NCBI GenBank assembly: GCA_021738725.1
Contig: JAIPBE010000008.1
Span: forward strand, 1-64,000
DNA length: 64,000 nucleotides
Source: Saprospiraceae bacterium
GTDB taxonomy: Bacteria > Bacteroidota > Bacteroidia > Chitinophagales > Saprospiraceae
Direction of reading: 5' to 3'
The notes under the pieces are model-generated. The model saw nothing but the letters and a program-made list of their open reading frames with translations, had not been told where the DNA came from and ran no database searches. Positions 46,049-55,152 of the stretch are shown here, piece after piece; positions within the stretch are counted from its first letter, which is position 1, and each line of letters opens with the position of its first letter. The position numbers and the translations under genes are program-made.

Positions 46049-47560
46049 CTATTGCTGGACCAGACGTCTCAGAATAGGACGATTGTCGGCAAAAACGGTC
46101 AGAATATAGCGGCCGTCCGGTAGGTCTCGGACATTGACACCTTCGAGATAATTGCCCGCATTTCGGACGAATTCGAAGGACTTGACCGTCTGTCGGCGGG
46201 CATTGGTGAATTCGATCCGGACCGAATGAGTGTCATCCAGCCGATAGGGGATCTGAAGGGAAGACTTGTGGTCGAGCGCAATGATGGGAAAGCGTTCGGC
46301 ATCCCGAATGGCTTCGGCGAGATCTTCTCCCGGACCTTGCAGTACGATATGATCTGACACGCCGATCGCCCAGCAGGCGATGCCATTTGGCAAGGCCCCA
46401 CGGGACAATGTGTTCAGCGGTGTGACCGCCATTGATTTATCTGCCTGGATCACCCGGATCTCCAAACCGTCCGGGCGCACACACAACCAGTTGAATTGAT
46501 GAAAGCTGCCGATCTCTCGTGTCCAGGGCTTGACGTCATTCGCCGGTCTCAGTGGAGCCCCCCAACAACCTTCACCGATATAGACCGTTCCGTCATCGTC
46601 ATCCCGCACAAATCCTTCGAAACTATCGCCCCCGTTGCTCGGTTTGATGGGCCAGGTGATCTTGGCGACATGGGAATCGGATTCCTGAGCCAGCTGCACC
46701 TTGTGTGCATGAAACAACTCTCCCCAGGCATCTACTTGATCCAACCGCTCTTTCTTGCGACGGGTATGCGGTCGCATCGGAAAATGGTACTGGGCAATAC
46801 GCCAGGTGAATGCATGCCCTTGAGTGGAGAGATCGTCCTCCAACCACCGGGTTTGTCGCCCGTGAATGGGTGCCAGGGAGTTGAGCGTATAGATACGAAG
46901 CAGGGACCCACCGAAACCCAGAGCATACCAGGCATCGTGACTGGGAATATCAAACATGTCTTCCAGAATGCTGTTGCTGGTTTCGTGATTCCCTCGGGCA
47001 GCTACGATGGGGACCAGACGGCGGTCCACGGTGATCGTCAATTGCCAGTCATCCAGCCATTCCTGCCATTCCTTTGACGAACACATATCCGTCATGTCTC
47101 CACTGAAGAGGATGGCCAGGGGCTGCATTTGGCCGGCCAGGAGATTCATTCGTTTGCGGGCAGAGCGGTTGTTGCGGCTGTCGCCACCCGCGATGAACGT
47201 CAGCGGAGTATCAGGTGTTGCCGGGGCTGTATGGAACACCATGATCCGGCTGTCACCTTCCGAGTCGCGGATCACGAATTGATAGCGGGTGTCCGGCTCC
47301 AGGCCTTGTAGCCGCGCAAAATAGTTTTTCATCCCCTTGGAAGTAACCATTTTATCAGGGTGGTGTACTCGCCAGGTTGGCGATAGGTCACCCTCGGCCT
47401 GGTATACGATGCGCGATTGACGCCCACTCATCAATTCCTAGCCGATGACCATGGTTGTGGCGGGATCGTCCCGCCACATCGCCCGATATCGGCTGGTATG
47501 TGCTTTGGCGACCCCAGTCACACAAAGAAAGAGGAGGAGTATTGAAAAGCGTTTGGTCAT
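46049..47560 (-). pseudogene. Secreted metallophosphoesterase interrupted by an in-frame amber codon
   Basis: The full frame runs from ATG 47560 to 46049 (503 codons) but has a TAG at 47438-47440, codon 41. Before it are a good signal peptide (MTKRFSILLLFLCVTGVAKA) and RYRAMWRDDPATTMVIG; after it are ELMSGRQSRIVYQAEG, a fibronectin-like domain, and a calcineurin-like phosphoesterase domain (GGDSRNN, FSGDMTD, ARGNHET). In this family the segment reads VIGW, so TGG to TAG is the simplest explanation. A shortened product could start at ATG 47431 or TTG 47434 but would lack the signal peptide. The C-terminal 80 residues resemble a degenerate sorting-domain beta fold. Confidence 0.7.
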
Positions 47561-47642
47561 GGGTACATAAAAAGTCAGCCAGACTTGGGATATTTGTCTA
47601 CGGTCGTCAAATAGGTGACTACCGAGAAGAACTGCGATAATT

Positions 47643-48944
47643 ATGCCTTTTTTTGATTTTATCCAAGCCGATCCTCAAGTCGCCCAACTCCTGGCCAGCG
47701 AATTGGACCGCCAGCGCAGAGGTGTCGAACTCATCGCCTCCGAAAACTTTACCAGCAATGCCGTTATGCGAACCATGGGCACCTGGCTGACCAATAAATA
47801 TGCAGAGGGGTACCCCGGCCGGCGGTATTACGGAGGATGTGAAGTGGTAGACGAGGTGGAGCAATTGGCCATCGATCGCCTCAAAGAACTCTTTGGTGTG
47901 GAGTATGCAAATGTACAACCTCATTCCGGGGCACAGGCCAATGCAGCCGTCTTTTTGGCCGTGTTAAACCCCGGCGATAAGGTCCTAGGCTTTGACCTAA
48001 GTCATGGCGGGCACCTGTCCCACGGTTCACCGGTCAACTTTTCGGGGAAGGTCTACAGGGCTACATTCTACGGAGTGTCCAGAGAAACTGGCCAGATCGA
48101 TATGGATGTAGTGGCGGAGACGGCCCGAAAGGAACGGCCCAAATTGATCGTCTGCGGTGCTTCTGCCTACGCGAGGGATTGGGATTATGCCCGGTTCAGA
48201 GCCATTGCAGATGAGGTCGGAGCGCTGCTCCTGGCAGATATCGCGCATCCGGCCGGGCTGATCGCCGGGAAACATCTCGCCGACCCGGCGCCATGGGTGG
48301 ATATCATCACCTCCACGACGCATAAGACCCTCAGGGGCCCTCGAGGGGGTATCATCATGATGGGCAAAGACAAAGACAATCCCTGGGGGCGGACCACAAA
48401 AAAAGGCGCCCCCATCCAGATGTCCGCAATACTGAACAGCGGCGTTTTTCCAGGCATGCAAGGGGGCCCGTTAGAGCATGTCATTGCGGCCAAGGCTGTA
48501 GCGTTTGGAGAAGCCCTGTTGCCTTCCTTTAGAACATATGGCGCCCAGGTGATGGCCAATGCCCATACCATGGCAGAAGCATTTGTCAACCGTGGATACC
48601 AACTGGTGTCCGGCGGTACAGATAATCACCTGATGTTGATCGATCTGAGCAACAAGAATGTCAATGGGAAAATTGCAGAGAAAGCGCTGGGACAGGCCGA
48701 TATTACCGTCAACAAGAACATGGTCCCCTTTGACACCCAGTCACCCATGGTGACTTCCGGAATTCGGATCGGTACCGCCGCCATCACGACCCGGGGACTG
48801 AAGGAAGCCCAATGTGTGCAGATCGTCGACTGGATCGATGCCTTGATCCAGAAGCCTGAAGACGAACAGGTACAGGCAAGTATTCGGAAAGAGGTCAATG
48901 GTCTTATGTCACAGTTTCCATTGTATCCAAGCATACAGGGATAA
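47643..48944 (+). CDS. glyA: Serine hydroxymethyltransferase
   Basis: Interconverts serine and glycine with THF and supplies one-carbon units. The 433-residue PLP enzyme has [27 protein letters not shown], the cofactor site [11 protein letters not shown] and the PLP lysine in [13 protein letters not shown] (near residue 225). Length is normal. It lies 82 bp from the start of the divergent phosphoesterase. No riboswitch is visible in the leader. Confidence 0.97.
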   Translation: MPFFDFIQADPQVAQLLASELDRQRRGVELIASENFTSNAVMRTMGTWLTNKYAEGYPGRRYYGGCEVVDEVEQLAIDRLKELFGVEYANVQPHSGAQANAAVFLAVLNPGDKVLGFDLSHGGHLSHGSPVNFSGKVYRATFYGVSRETGQIDMDVVAETARKERPKLIVCGASAYARDWDYARFRAIADEVGALLLADIAHPAGLIAGKHLADPAPWVDIITSTTHKTLRGPRGGIIMMGKDKDNPWGRTTKKGAPIQMSAILNSGVFPGMQGGPLEHVIAAKAVAFGEALLPSFRTYGAQVMANAHTMAEAFVNRGYQLVSGGTDNHLMLIDLSNKNVNGKIAEKALGQADITVNKNMVPFDTQSPMVTSGIRIGTAAITTRGLKEAQCVQIVDWIDALIQKPEDEQVQASIRKEVNGLMSQFPLYPSIQG

Positions 48945-48947
48945 ATG

Positions 48948-49084
48948 AAGAAATCCCAAATCGCAAAAACCAAATAAAACTCAATAACCAAATTCAAAAG
49001 CTCAAAACAGTACCTCGTTTTGGTCATTGGTCTTTCGAATTTGTGATTTATTTGGTTTTTGATTTTTGTGATTTGGTGCTTTTC
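48948..49084. repeat. AT-rich imperfect inverted repeat after glyA
   Basis: The left arm (about 48951-48978, AAATCCCAAATCGCAAAAAC and on) is matched by the complement of 49047-49083, with a central gap of some 8 bases. Motifs built from CAAAT and AAACC recur. It could fold into a long AT-rich hairpin between glyA and the outer-membrane-protein gene. No gene is seen here. Confidence 0.5.
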
Positions 49085-49097
49085 TCCACTTCCTGGA

Positions 49098-49130
49098 TAT
49101 AAAAAGCCCCTTCCACATTGGAAGGGGCCA
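49098..49130 (-). terminator. Terminator of the outer membrane protein gene
   Basis: On the minus strand: gccccttcc, loop, ggaaggggc and TTTTT, 35 bp past the stop codon. Confidence 0.8.
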
Positions 49131-49161
49131 ACCTGATAATGAGTATGAGAAAAAGTACGTC

Positions 49162-50148
49162 TTAGAAGAAGAACTGTATCCCGGCATTGAGCATATTATA
49201 CTCGTAGTTGGGGTTGTCTTCAAAGAGATTGCTGAGTTCATAATCTGCATACAACTGCCACCAGCGCTGTCCAATGGCTGCAGAAACGCCATACATGAGC
49301 ATGTTGGTCTGATAGTCATTCCGAAGGCGCAATTCAGCATCTTCTCCATCCATGGACTTGAACTCCAGGTCTTGGAATGCATACAGGCGCAATCCTCCAT
49401 ATCCGCCGAGCATGACGTTCAAGCTCTTCTTGCTGGATCCGGCAAATCGCAACTGTACCGGAAGGACTAGGGCATGGCGACTGAATTCCGACTTATCCAG
49501 TGAGCTGGCATAAGGAGAGGGCGGCACGTAGTACGGGTTGCCATCTTCGACAACCAGTCGGTGATCACTGCTCACCTCTACATAGGTATACTTCCATAAC
49601 AGGCCATAATTCACATAGGCGATACTGTTCTCTCCGCCAATGCGGGTAGAGAATACCAGTCCGAAATTGCCGCTCCAGGATTTCCATGGCGAGAAATCGG
49701 GCGTTTCTACATTGTCGCTGATGGTGCCTTCCATCATATAGGTCGGACCGAAATTGAGGAGGAAATAGGAATTGGTCCGTTTCTTTTCTTCCTTGTCTCC
49801 AAGGGAGATCTTGACCTTATTCCTGGAGCTGTCTGTTTGGATGGAGACAGAATGATCATCGTCATCGTCATCGTCAAACATATCACCGATGGCTTCTCCG
49901 AGAGTTTCCATCTTGTCTTCAAAGGCGTCGGCAGCCTCTTCCATTGCATCTTCAAATTGTTCTTGGTCTATTTCACCGGATTTTCGTTTCGCCTCAAGTG
50001 ACTTCACAGTCGACTCAAATTCCTTGGTGGCATCTTTCATTTTGGTGATGACGGATTTGCTGGATCCATCTGTTTGTGCCTGGGAGACTCCCATTCCGAA
50101 CAGGAACAGGAAGGACAGCATGCACAGGTGCAAGACATAGCGTTTCAT
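49162..50148 (-). CDS. Outer membrane beta-barrel protein with coiled-coil and poly-Asp linker
   Basis: A 328-residue exported protein (signal peptide MKRYVLHLCMLSFLFLFGMGVSQAQ). Residues 30-90 form a charged helix, then seven aspartates in a row (about 91-97), then a 200-residue domain of alternating beta strands ending in the aromatic GIQFFF typical of outer-membrane barrels. The Asp run could bind calcium. ATG 50148 starts the signal peptide. It is the third gene of a unit with an ECF sigma factor and an anti-sigma-like protein, and the spacing to it is 19 bp. Function unknown. Confidence 0.8.
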   Translation of the reverse strand: MKRYVLHLCMLSFLFLFGMGVSQAQTDGSSKSVITKMKDATKEFESTVKSLEAKRKSGEIDQEQFEDAMEEAADAFEDKMETLGEAIGDMFDDDDDDDHSVSIQTDSSRNKVKISLGDKEEKKRTNSYFLLNFGPTYMMEGTISDNVETPDFSPWKSWSGNFGLVFSTRIGGENSIAYVNYGLLWKYTYVEVSSDHRLVVEDGNPYYVPPSPYASSLDKSEFSRHALVLPVQLRFAGSSKKSLNVMLGGYGGLRLYAFQDLEFKSMDGEDAELRLRNDYQTNMLMYGVSAAIGQRWWQLYADYELSNLFEDNPNYEYNMLNAGIQFFF

Positions 50149-50167
50149 GGTGTAGATTTTAAGTGGG

Positions 50168-50869
50168 TTACCAGTTGATTTCGATTTCAGTACTACGTGC
50201 AGACCCAAAGGCAATGATATCCTTGACGAGTTTGGGGCTGTTTTTTTCGAGGATATTCACCAACCGTGCTGGGCCGGTGAGATCTGTTTGGGTTCGTTTT
50301 ATCGTTTGGGCCGCGGGTGTCGCCGCAACTTCTGTTTGTTCAGTTGCCTGGAGCGGCGCCCAGTACACTTCCGGAAGTGGCAAGGCCACAGGGGCGGAGG
50401 TATGATGGACACGATCGAGTGGCAATCTGTTCAATTGAGGCAAGTCTGCGTATTCTATGTTCACATTCTGCTCAACGGGTTCAACGTCTTTCCCAAAGTG
50501 AGGATGGGAAGGATCCATAGCCACAGCTACGGGTGTGGCTCTTTGAATGTGGGCCTTCTGTTGAACAACCACTTCTGGTTGCAGCGATTCAGCCTCATTC
50601 TGAACGGGGACATCAACAGGTGAAGAAAGTTGTTGTGCCTCATGGTTCATTGGAGTGGTGGTTTCCACAAGAGCTGCTGGTGCTGTTCCTTGTTCGGGCC
50701 AGAGCAATACGCCAGCCAGTATGAGCAGTGCGATGGCGGCTGCAAGACGCATCCAGGGAAACGGTTTGCGCCGGTTCTTTTTCTCCAGGACCTGATCCCA
50801 GAGTCCATCTTCTACCGGTAATGGGTAGTCGGCAAATGCCTCTTGGAACTTCTTTTCAATAGGATCCAT
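50168..50869 (-). CDS. Putative anti-sigma-factor-like single-pass membrane protein
   Basis: A 233-residue protein. Residues 1-38 are a short cytoplasmic part (PIEKKFQEAFADYPLPVEDG with a DGLWDQVLEKK helix), residues 41-58 one membrane helix (RLAAAIALLILAGVLLWP), and the rest a Pro/Val-rich periplasmic tail with a C-terminal EIEINW. The layout and its 14-bp overlap with an ECF sigma gene fit an anti-sigma factor, though the zinc HxxxCxxC motif of ZAS-type anti-sigmas is absent. ATG 50869 is chosen on this layout. Confidence 0.65.
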   Translation of the reverse strand: MDPIEKKFQEAFADYPLPVEDGLWDQVLEKKNRRKPFPWMRLAAAIALLILAGVLLWPEQGTAPAALVETTTPMNHEAQQLSSPVDVPVQNEAESLQPEVVVQQKAHIQRATPVAVAMDPSHPHFGKDVEPVEQNVNIEYADLPQLNRLPLDRVHHTSAPVALPLPEVYWAPLQATEQTEVAATPAAQTIKRTQTDLTGPARLVNILEKNSPKLVKDIIAFGSARSTEIEINW

Positions 50870-51437
50870 AATGCGTTTCTTTTTGCTTGCGTTGCTCCAG
50901 GATATCCCGGATGGCCGCTTTTGCCTTGAAGTATTGTGTCTTGCTGGTGTTCTCCGAAATGCCGAGCATATCCGAGATCTCCTTGTGACCAAAGCCTTCG
51001 ATGGCGAACAGGTTGAAGACAGTGCGATAGCCGGTGGGCAAAGCGTCGATCAGGGTCAACAGATCTTGTGCGTCCAGATTGGAATCTGTGTTGATTCCGG
51101 AACTCACCTGGAGGGTTTCATCAGGTGATTCCTGAAAGGCATATCGCTTTTCTCTTCTCAATGTGTCAATGCACTCTCTGATCAGGATCGACTTGAACCA
51201 TCCTTCAAACTGGCTGGTCTGGCGAAGTTCCTGAAGCCGGTTGAACGCCCGGGCAAATGCGGTGGATACCGCTTCCTGGGCCAGATCAATCCGGTAGAGA
51301 TATCTGCGGGAGACGCCCATCATTTTGGGTGCCAGGTGATCAAAAATCTTCCGCATGGCGCGCTCGTCTCCGCTTCGGGAAGCCTCTACCCACACCTGAA
51401 AAGTAGGCTGGGCATGAATGGTGACGATCTTGCTCAT
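50856..51437 (-). CDS. ECF-type RNA polymerase sigma factor
   Basis: A 193-residue sigma-70 family protein with only regions 2 and 4. Region 2 includes YRIDLAQEAVSTAFARAFNRL near residue 50, and region 4 is a helix-turn-helix (GFGHKEISDMLGISENTSKT) near residue 145. It is expected to direct a small regulon; the two genes downstream on the same transcript are the obvious first targets. It starts at ATG 51437. Confidence 0.92.
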   Translation of the reverse strand: MSKIVTIHAQPTFQVWVEASRSGDERAMRKIFDHLAPKMMGVSRRYLYRIDLAQEAVSTAFARAFNRLQELRQTSQFEGWFKSILIRECIDTLRREKRYAFQESPDETLQVSSGINTDSNLDAQDLLTLIDALPTGYRTVFNLFAIEGFGHKEISDMLGISENTSKTQYFKAKAAIRDILEQRKQKETHYGSY

Positions 51438-51473
51438 TTAGGTGGTTTCAACTCAATGACGGAAGTGAAGATG

Positions 51474-51504
51474 CAAAGGTTGTCTGAGGAGATAAATATT
51501 TCAA
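51474..51504 (-). promoter_or_regulatory. Putative promoter of the sigma factor operon
   Basis: On the minus strand: TTG (51504-51502), 20-nt spacer, AACCTTTG (51481-51474). One base differs from TAnnTTTG. ATG is 36 bp further. Confidence 0.45.
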
Positions 51505-51570
51505 AAGATCGCCTTTTCTCCCGATTCATGCCGCCCTATTCGACAGATCAGTGTTTCCGTTGGACCAATT

Positions 51571-52737
51571 GAGGAGTCCAGGTTCCTGTGTACGTCAAGG
51601 AATCGGGACGCTGTTCAAAGTAAATGGTGGACCCAGTTTGAGATCACGGTAAAGTTTGGCCGTTCAAAGTTCAAAATGGCTGCTGACGCATCCACTGTTC
51701 AACGTTTAAAGTGAAGCACTTTGGACATTGAACAGGAGGCCCCGGCCTCCATTGAACCAGTTGGGCCTACAGGCCCGACTTTGAACGACCAGACGTTTTA
51801 GACGGACCCCAAACCCGGTGACCAACCAGGAACCAGGAACCAGGAACGCAGGAACGCAGGAATCAGGAACCAGGAACACAGGAACACAGGAACCAGGAAT
51901 CTCTTGTCCAACGTTCATAGCATAGCACATTGAACATTGAACAGGAGGCCCCGGCCTCCCTTGAACTGGTTGGGCCTACAGGCCCGACTTTGAACAACCA
52001 GACGTTTTAGACGGACCCCAAACCCGGTGACCAACCAGGAACCAGGAACGCAGGAATCAGGAATCAGGAATCAGGAACCAGGAACCAGAAACGCAGGAAT
52101 CAGGAACCAGGAACCAGGAACACAGGAATCAGGAATCTCTTGTCCAACGTATATGGCATAGGACATTGAACATTGAATAGGAGGACCCGGCCTCCCTTGA
52201 ACTGGTTGGGCCGACAGGCCCGACTTTGAACAACCAGACGTTTTAGACGGACCCCAAACCCGGGGTCCAACCAGGAACCAGAAACGCAGGAATCAGGAAT
52301 CAGGAACCAGGAACCAGAAACGCAGGAATCAGGAACCAGGAACCAGGAACCAGGAACCAGGAACGCAGGAACACAGGAACGCAGGAACGAAGAAAGCAGG
52401 ACCGACGATCGAGGGTCGAGCCCGGACGATCCGCCAGCTGGCGGATGTCCGGATCCAGACTTGGCCCTTAAGGCCAACGTCTGGGGACCGAATATTCCAT
52501 CTAGGTAATTTCACGTTAAACCTTGAACAAGCTGGCCGCCAGGCCACGCCTTAAACTTTGAACGACCAGACGTTTTCGCCGGACTCAAACCCGGGGTCCA
52601 ACCAGGAACAAGGAACACAGGAACCCAGCCTCCGGCTGGCAGGCAGGAACACAGGAACCCAGCCTCCGGCTGGCAGGCAGGAACACAGGAACCAGAAACA
52701 TTTCCCGTCCTTTGTGGTTCTGGTTTTATCACGTCAT
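51571..52737. repeat. Compound minisatellite region: about 220-bp direct repeats carrying a 7-8 bp VNTR
   Basis: At least three long units (about 51705-51905, 51908-52139, 52142-52395) and a diverged fourth (to 52700). Each has a GGAGGCCCCGGCCTCC palindrome, a GGGCCTACAGGCCC palindrome, the block CCAGACGTTTTAGACGGACC, and then a run of 7- or 8-mers of the type CAGGAAC, CAGGAAT, ACAGGAAC, GCAGGAAC. The runs differ in length and order between units. No credible gene lies inside; long frames here have only VNTR-like repetitive composition. The last part contains two GCCTCCGGCTGGCAGGC copies. Confidence 0.8.
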
Positions 52738-53574
52738 ATGGATATCCAACTGCTTCCCGCTTCCGAGATCGATCAACTGAAATGGAACAGCTGTGTCCAC
52801 TATGCTACCCACCCCTCATTTTCAGGTTACACGTGGTACCTGAACGCCTATAGCAAGGATTGGGTCGGACTGGTGGAAGGAGATTATGAGTCGGTCATGC
52901 CCCTCTTCTTCCAAAAGGACTGGCTGGGTCGAACCGTATACAACCAGCCCCGACATATTGCACCTACTGGACCGTTCTCAATCCATGTGATAAGCCGACC
53001 CCGTATCCTCAGCTTTCTCAAATCCATGCCTGACAGGGTCCAAGATGCATTGCTACCCTGGGAAGGCCAGATTGGTTTACCAGAGATAACCGACATCCAG
53101 GAAGAGCGGTATTTACTCCATTTATATGGCCCTTATACCGATCTGGAAAAGGCATTTACATGGAAAGAAGATGCCCCCTACATAGAGTGGAGCATGATCC
53201 AGTTGCAACCGGAAGCCATGGTGGATTTCTGGAAAGAGAACACTCCCAGGTATCGGCAGAAAGGAAAAGACTACCATCGCTACCTCCGGATCATGTATCA
53301 GGCCATGCATCGAGGATTAGGCTTTATGACTGGCATCGGTCGGGATACGGATCAATTGGAAGCTGCTGCGTTTTTTATCTCTTCTGGAGGAGTGCTATAT
53401 CGCCTTCTGTCAGCTTCACTTCCCGGTTCAAAAGGGATGGAAGCCAATCGGGCCATGATCGATCTGATGATCCAGACCCACGCAGGCCGGCCACTCATCC
53501 TGGATTTGAAAAATGATCCACAGGCAGCATCCTTTGGTGCCACCCGCCTCCAATACACCCGGGTGAGCAACTAG
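52738..53574 (+). CDS. GNAT-like acyltransferase of unknown specificity
   Basis: A 278-residue protein. I recognise a FemAB/GNAT-like pattern: a short N-terminal half with a hydrophobic strand (YESVMPLFFQKDWLGRTVYN) and a second half with AAAFFISSGGVLYRLLSA and GMEANRAMIDLMIQ, which resembles the acyl-CoA strand and helix. No catalytic residues can be named with certainty. ATG 52738 is chosen, as upstream in-frame codons are VNTR sequence. Its 3' end overlaps the convergent truA by 4 bp. Confidence 0.6.
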   Translation: MDIQLLPASEIDQLKWNSCVHYATHPSFSGYTWYLNAYSKDWVGLVEGDYESVMPLFFQKDWLGRTVYNQPRHIAPTGPFSIHVISRPRILSFLKSMPDRVQDALLPWEGQIGLPEITDIQEERYLLHLYGPYTDLEKAFTWKEDAPYIEWSMIQLQPEAMVDFWKENTPRYRQKGKDYHRYLRIMYQAMHRGLGFMTGIGRDTDQLEAAAFFISSGGVLYRLLSASLPGSKGMEANRAMIDLMIQTHAGRPLILDLKNDPQAASFGATRLQYTRVSN

Positions 53575-54317
53575 GGGAGATAGGGGTATTTGACCTCATG
53601 CAGGGTCAGTCCATCAGCGGGTACACTCCAGCTGCCTTCCAACAGGGATTGGTCATCCAAGGCTTTCTTTACGTCCTTCACGTCTAGCTTGCCCTCTGAT
53701 ACCCGAAGACACATACCTACGATCAAACGGATCATGCCTCGTAGAAACCGGTCGGAAGTGATCCAATAGGTCAGTTTATTTCCGGACCGGTCAACCACCC
53801 AAAAAGATTCGGAGACCTGACATTTTCGTGTCATAGCATCAGTCCCTGATTTGCAAAAGGGCGCAAACTCACCGTAGTTCAGAAGCAGTTGGGCAGCTTC
53901 GTTCAGTTTGTGGATATCCGGTTGATGACCATAAGGGTAAAACCAGGACTGACCACCAGTCAGCGGGTCTTTGTCCAGATGCAACTGATATCTGTACCGT
54001 CTCTGCCGGGCATCAAATCGGGCATGTGCATCTACATGGACCGGGTGTATACCCTGCACAGCAATGTCGGGCGGTAGAAGTTTGTTCAGCCGGACGTGAA
54101 AATGCTCGGGAAACGCTTCCGGCCAGTCGAAATGAGCAAAAAAGCCAGTGGCATGGACTCCGGCATCCGTCCTTCCGCATCCGACTATCTCCACAGGCTG
54201 GCGAAACAAGGTGTGCAACTGATCCTGGATGACCGCCTGGATGCCGGTTCCATTCGGTTGAGATTGCCAACCGGAATAGGCGGCCCCATTGTAGGATAGT
54301 TGCAGGAAGTAGCGCAT
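53571..54317 (-). CDS. truA: tRNA pseudouridine(38-40) synthase
   Basis: TruA makes pseudouridine at positions 38-40 of the anticodon arm. The 248-residue protein shows RYFLQLSYNGAAYSGWQ at the start, the catalytic aspartate in GCGRTDAGVHATG near residue 50, YRYQLHLDKDP, and the C-terminal RMIRLIVGMCL segment. Length fits. ATG 54317 is chosen because it opens the conserved first strand. Confidence 0.93.
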   Translation of the reverse strand: MRYFLQLSYNGAAYSGWQSQPNGTGIQAVIQDQLHTLFRQPVEIVGCGRTDAGVHATGFFAHFDWPEAFPEHFHVRLNKLLPPDIAVQGIHPVHVDAHARFDARQRRYRYQLHLDKDPLTGGQSWFYPYGHQPDIHKLNEAAQLLLNYGEFAPFCKSGTDAMTRKCQVSESFWVVDRSGNKLTYWITSDRFLRGMIRLIVGMCLRVSEGKLDVKDVKKALDDQSLLEGSWSVPADGLTLHEVKYPYLP

Positions 54318-54360
54318 GGATGCGAAGGTAGGGTGTTCTGTATAGAGGGATGCTGAAATA

Positions 54361-54390
54361 AGAAAAGCCACTCTGAAGAGTGGCTTTTCA
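54361..54390 (-). terminator. Terminator of the DoxX-like gene
   Basis: Perfect stem aaaagccactct with agagtggctttt, loop gaag. It sits between the DoxX-like stop (54412) and truA and could work in both directions. Confidence 0.85.
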
Positions 54391-54411
54391 ATTCATCGTT
54401 GGTCCTGGTGA

Positions 54412-54774
54412 TTAACCGATCACAGCATTGTCTTTGGCAATATGCGCTGCATACAACCAGGAGGCACCAGCCAGCATCAGGTCCTTCAGGACATTCCCGG
54501 TAGCCGCTTGATCGCCGTCCATGGCTCCACCCAGGTGAACAAAAATAACTGTCAGCAATAGGAATACGCCTAAGAGAGTAGTTGCCAGCTTATCCATCTT
54601 CCCAATCAGCATGCTCACACCGGCCAGCAACAGACACAGGCCAGTGAAGTATACCAACAGAGTGCTGCCAAAGGCCATTGGGGCCATCGCTTCAGCTCCC
54701 ATAAAATGGAAAAGGGCAAAGACGATAAAAGGAATCGCAAAGAGATACTTGCCGAGGTTCAAGATTGCATTCAT
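54412..54774 (-). CDS. DoxX-like four-helix membrane protein
   Basis: A 120-residue protein with four hydrophobic helices (about 8-25, 36-55, 62-82, 98-115), the shape of DoxX/DoxD-like proteins. The loop FHFMGAEAMAP after the first helix is typical. These proteins are linked to redox or membrane functions, but no specific role can be given. ATG 54774 starts the first helix. Confidence 0.75.
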   Translation of the reverse strand: MNAILNLGKYLFAIPFIVFALFHFMGAEAMAPMAFGSTLLVYFTGLCLLLAGVSMLIGKMDKLATTLLGVFLLLTVIFVHLGGAMDGDQAATGNVLKDLMLAGASWLYAAHIAKDNAVIG

Positions 54775-55063
54775 AGCATGGTTTGATTTGGTAAAGGTTG
54801 GATTGTCAACTCTGAATATCTGATAATATTCTGACATACCGAAACATCGTTTTTGGCTTTTGCGGATTGGTACCTGCGAAGTGAGTTCACCCAATTTAAA
54901 TGTGGCAAAGACATAAAGATGGCTTTAATTTCGGAATATAATTTTGAATATCAATTGAATTCCTAAGTTGCATATGTTAAATATTTAGAATACTGGTTGA
55001 ATGTATTGACATGTTTGACGAAAAGAAATAAATTCAACCATTGTCCATCAAAAACCTGAAATT
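54775..55063. other. AT-rich intergenic region before the phase-variable gene candidate
   Basis: About 290 bp of clearly higher AT content than the surrounding chromosome. It should hold the promoter of the beta-helix gene, but no exact TAnnTTTG with a spaced TTG is present. The closest match is CATGTTTG near 55010. Nothing else is recognisable. Confidence 0.35.
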
Positions 55064-55115
55064 ATGAAAAAGCCATCCTCTCTGATGCGCAGATTGAATT
55101 TCAACAAATTGTTTG

Positions 55116-55152
<37 letters not shown>

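Noticed and set aside
47438-47440. Stop codon reassignment or pyrrolysine at the amber codon
   Set aside because: Several intact genes in the window end with TAG, no pyl genes are seen, and the protein family does not use pyrrolysine. A nonsense change or base error is simpler.
47561-47642. Glycine or other riboswitch before glyA
   Set aside because: The spacer is only 82 bp and no paired aptamer-like structure could be recognised.
51706-52732. Minus-strand frames made of SCVPAFLVPGS-like repeats
   Set aside because: They are translations of the CAGGAAC minisatellite. No start signals and no stable frame across the units.
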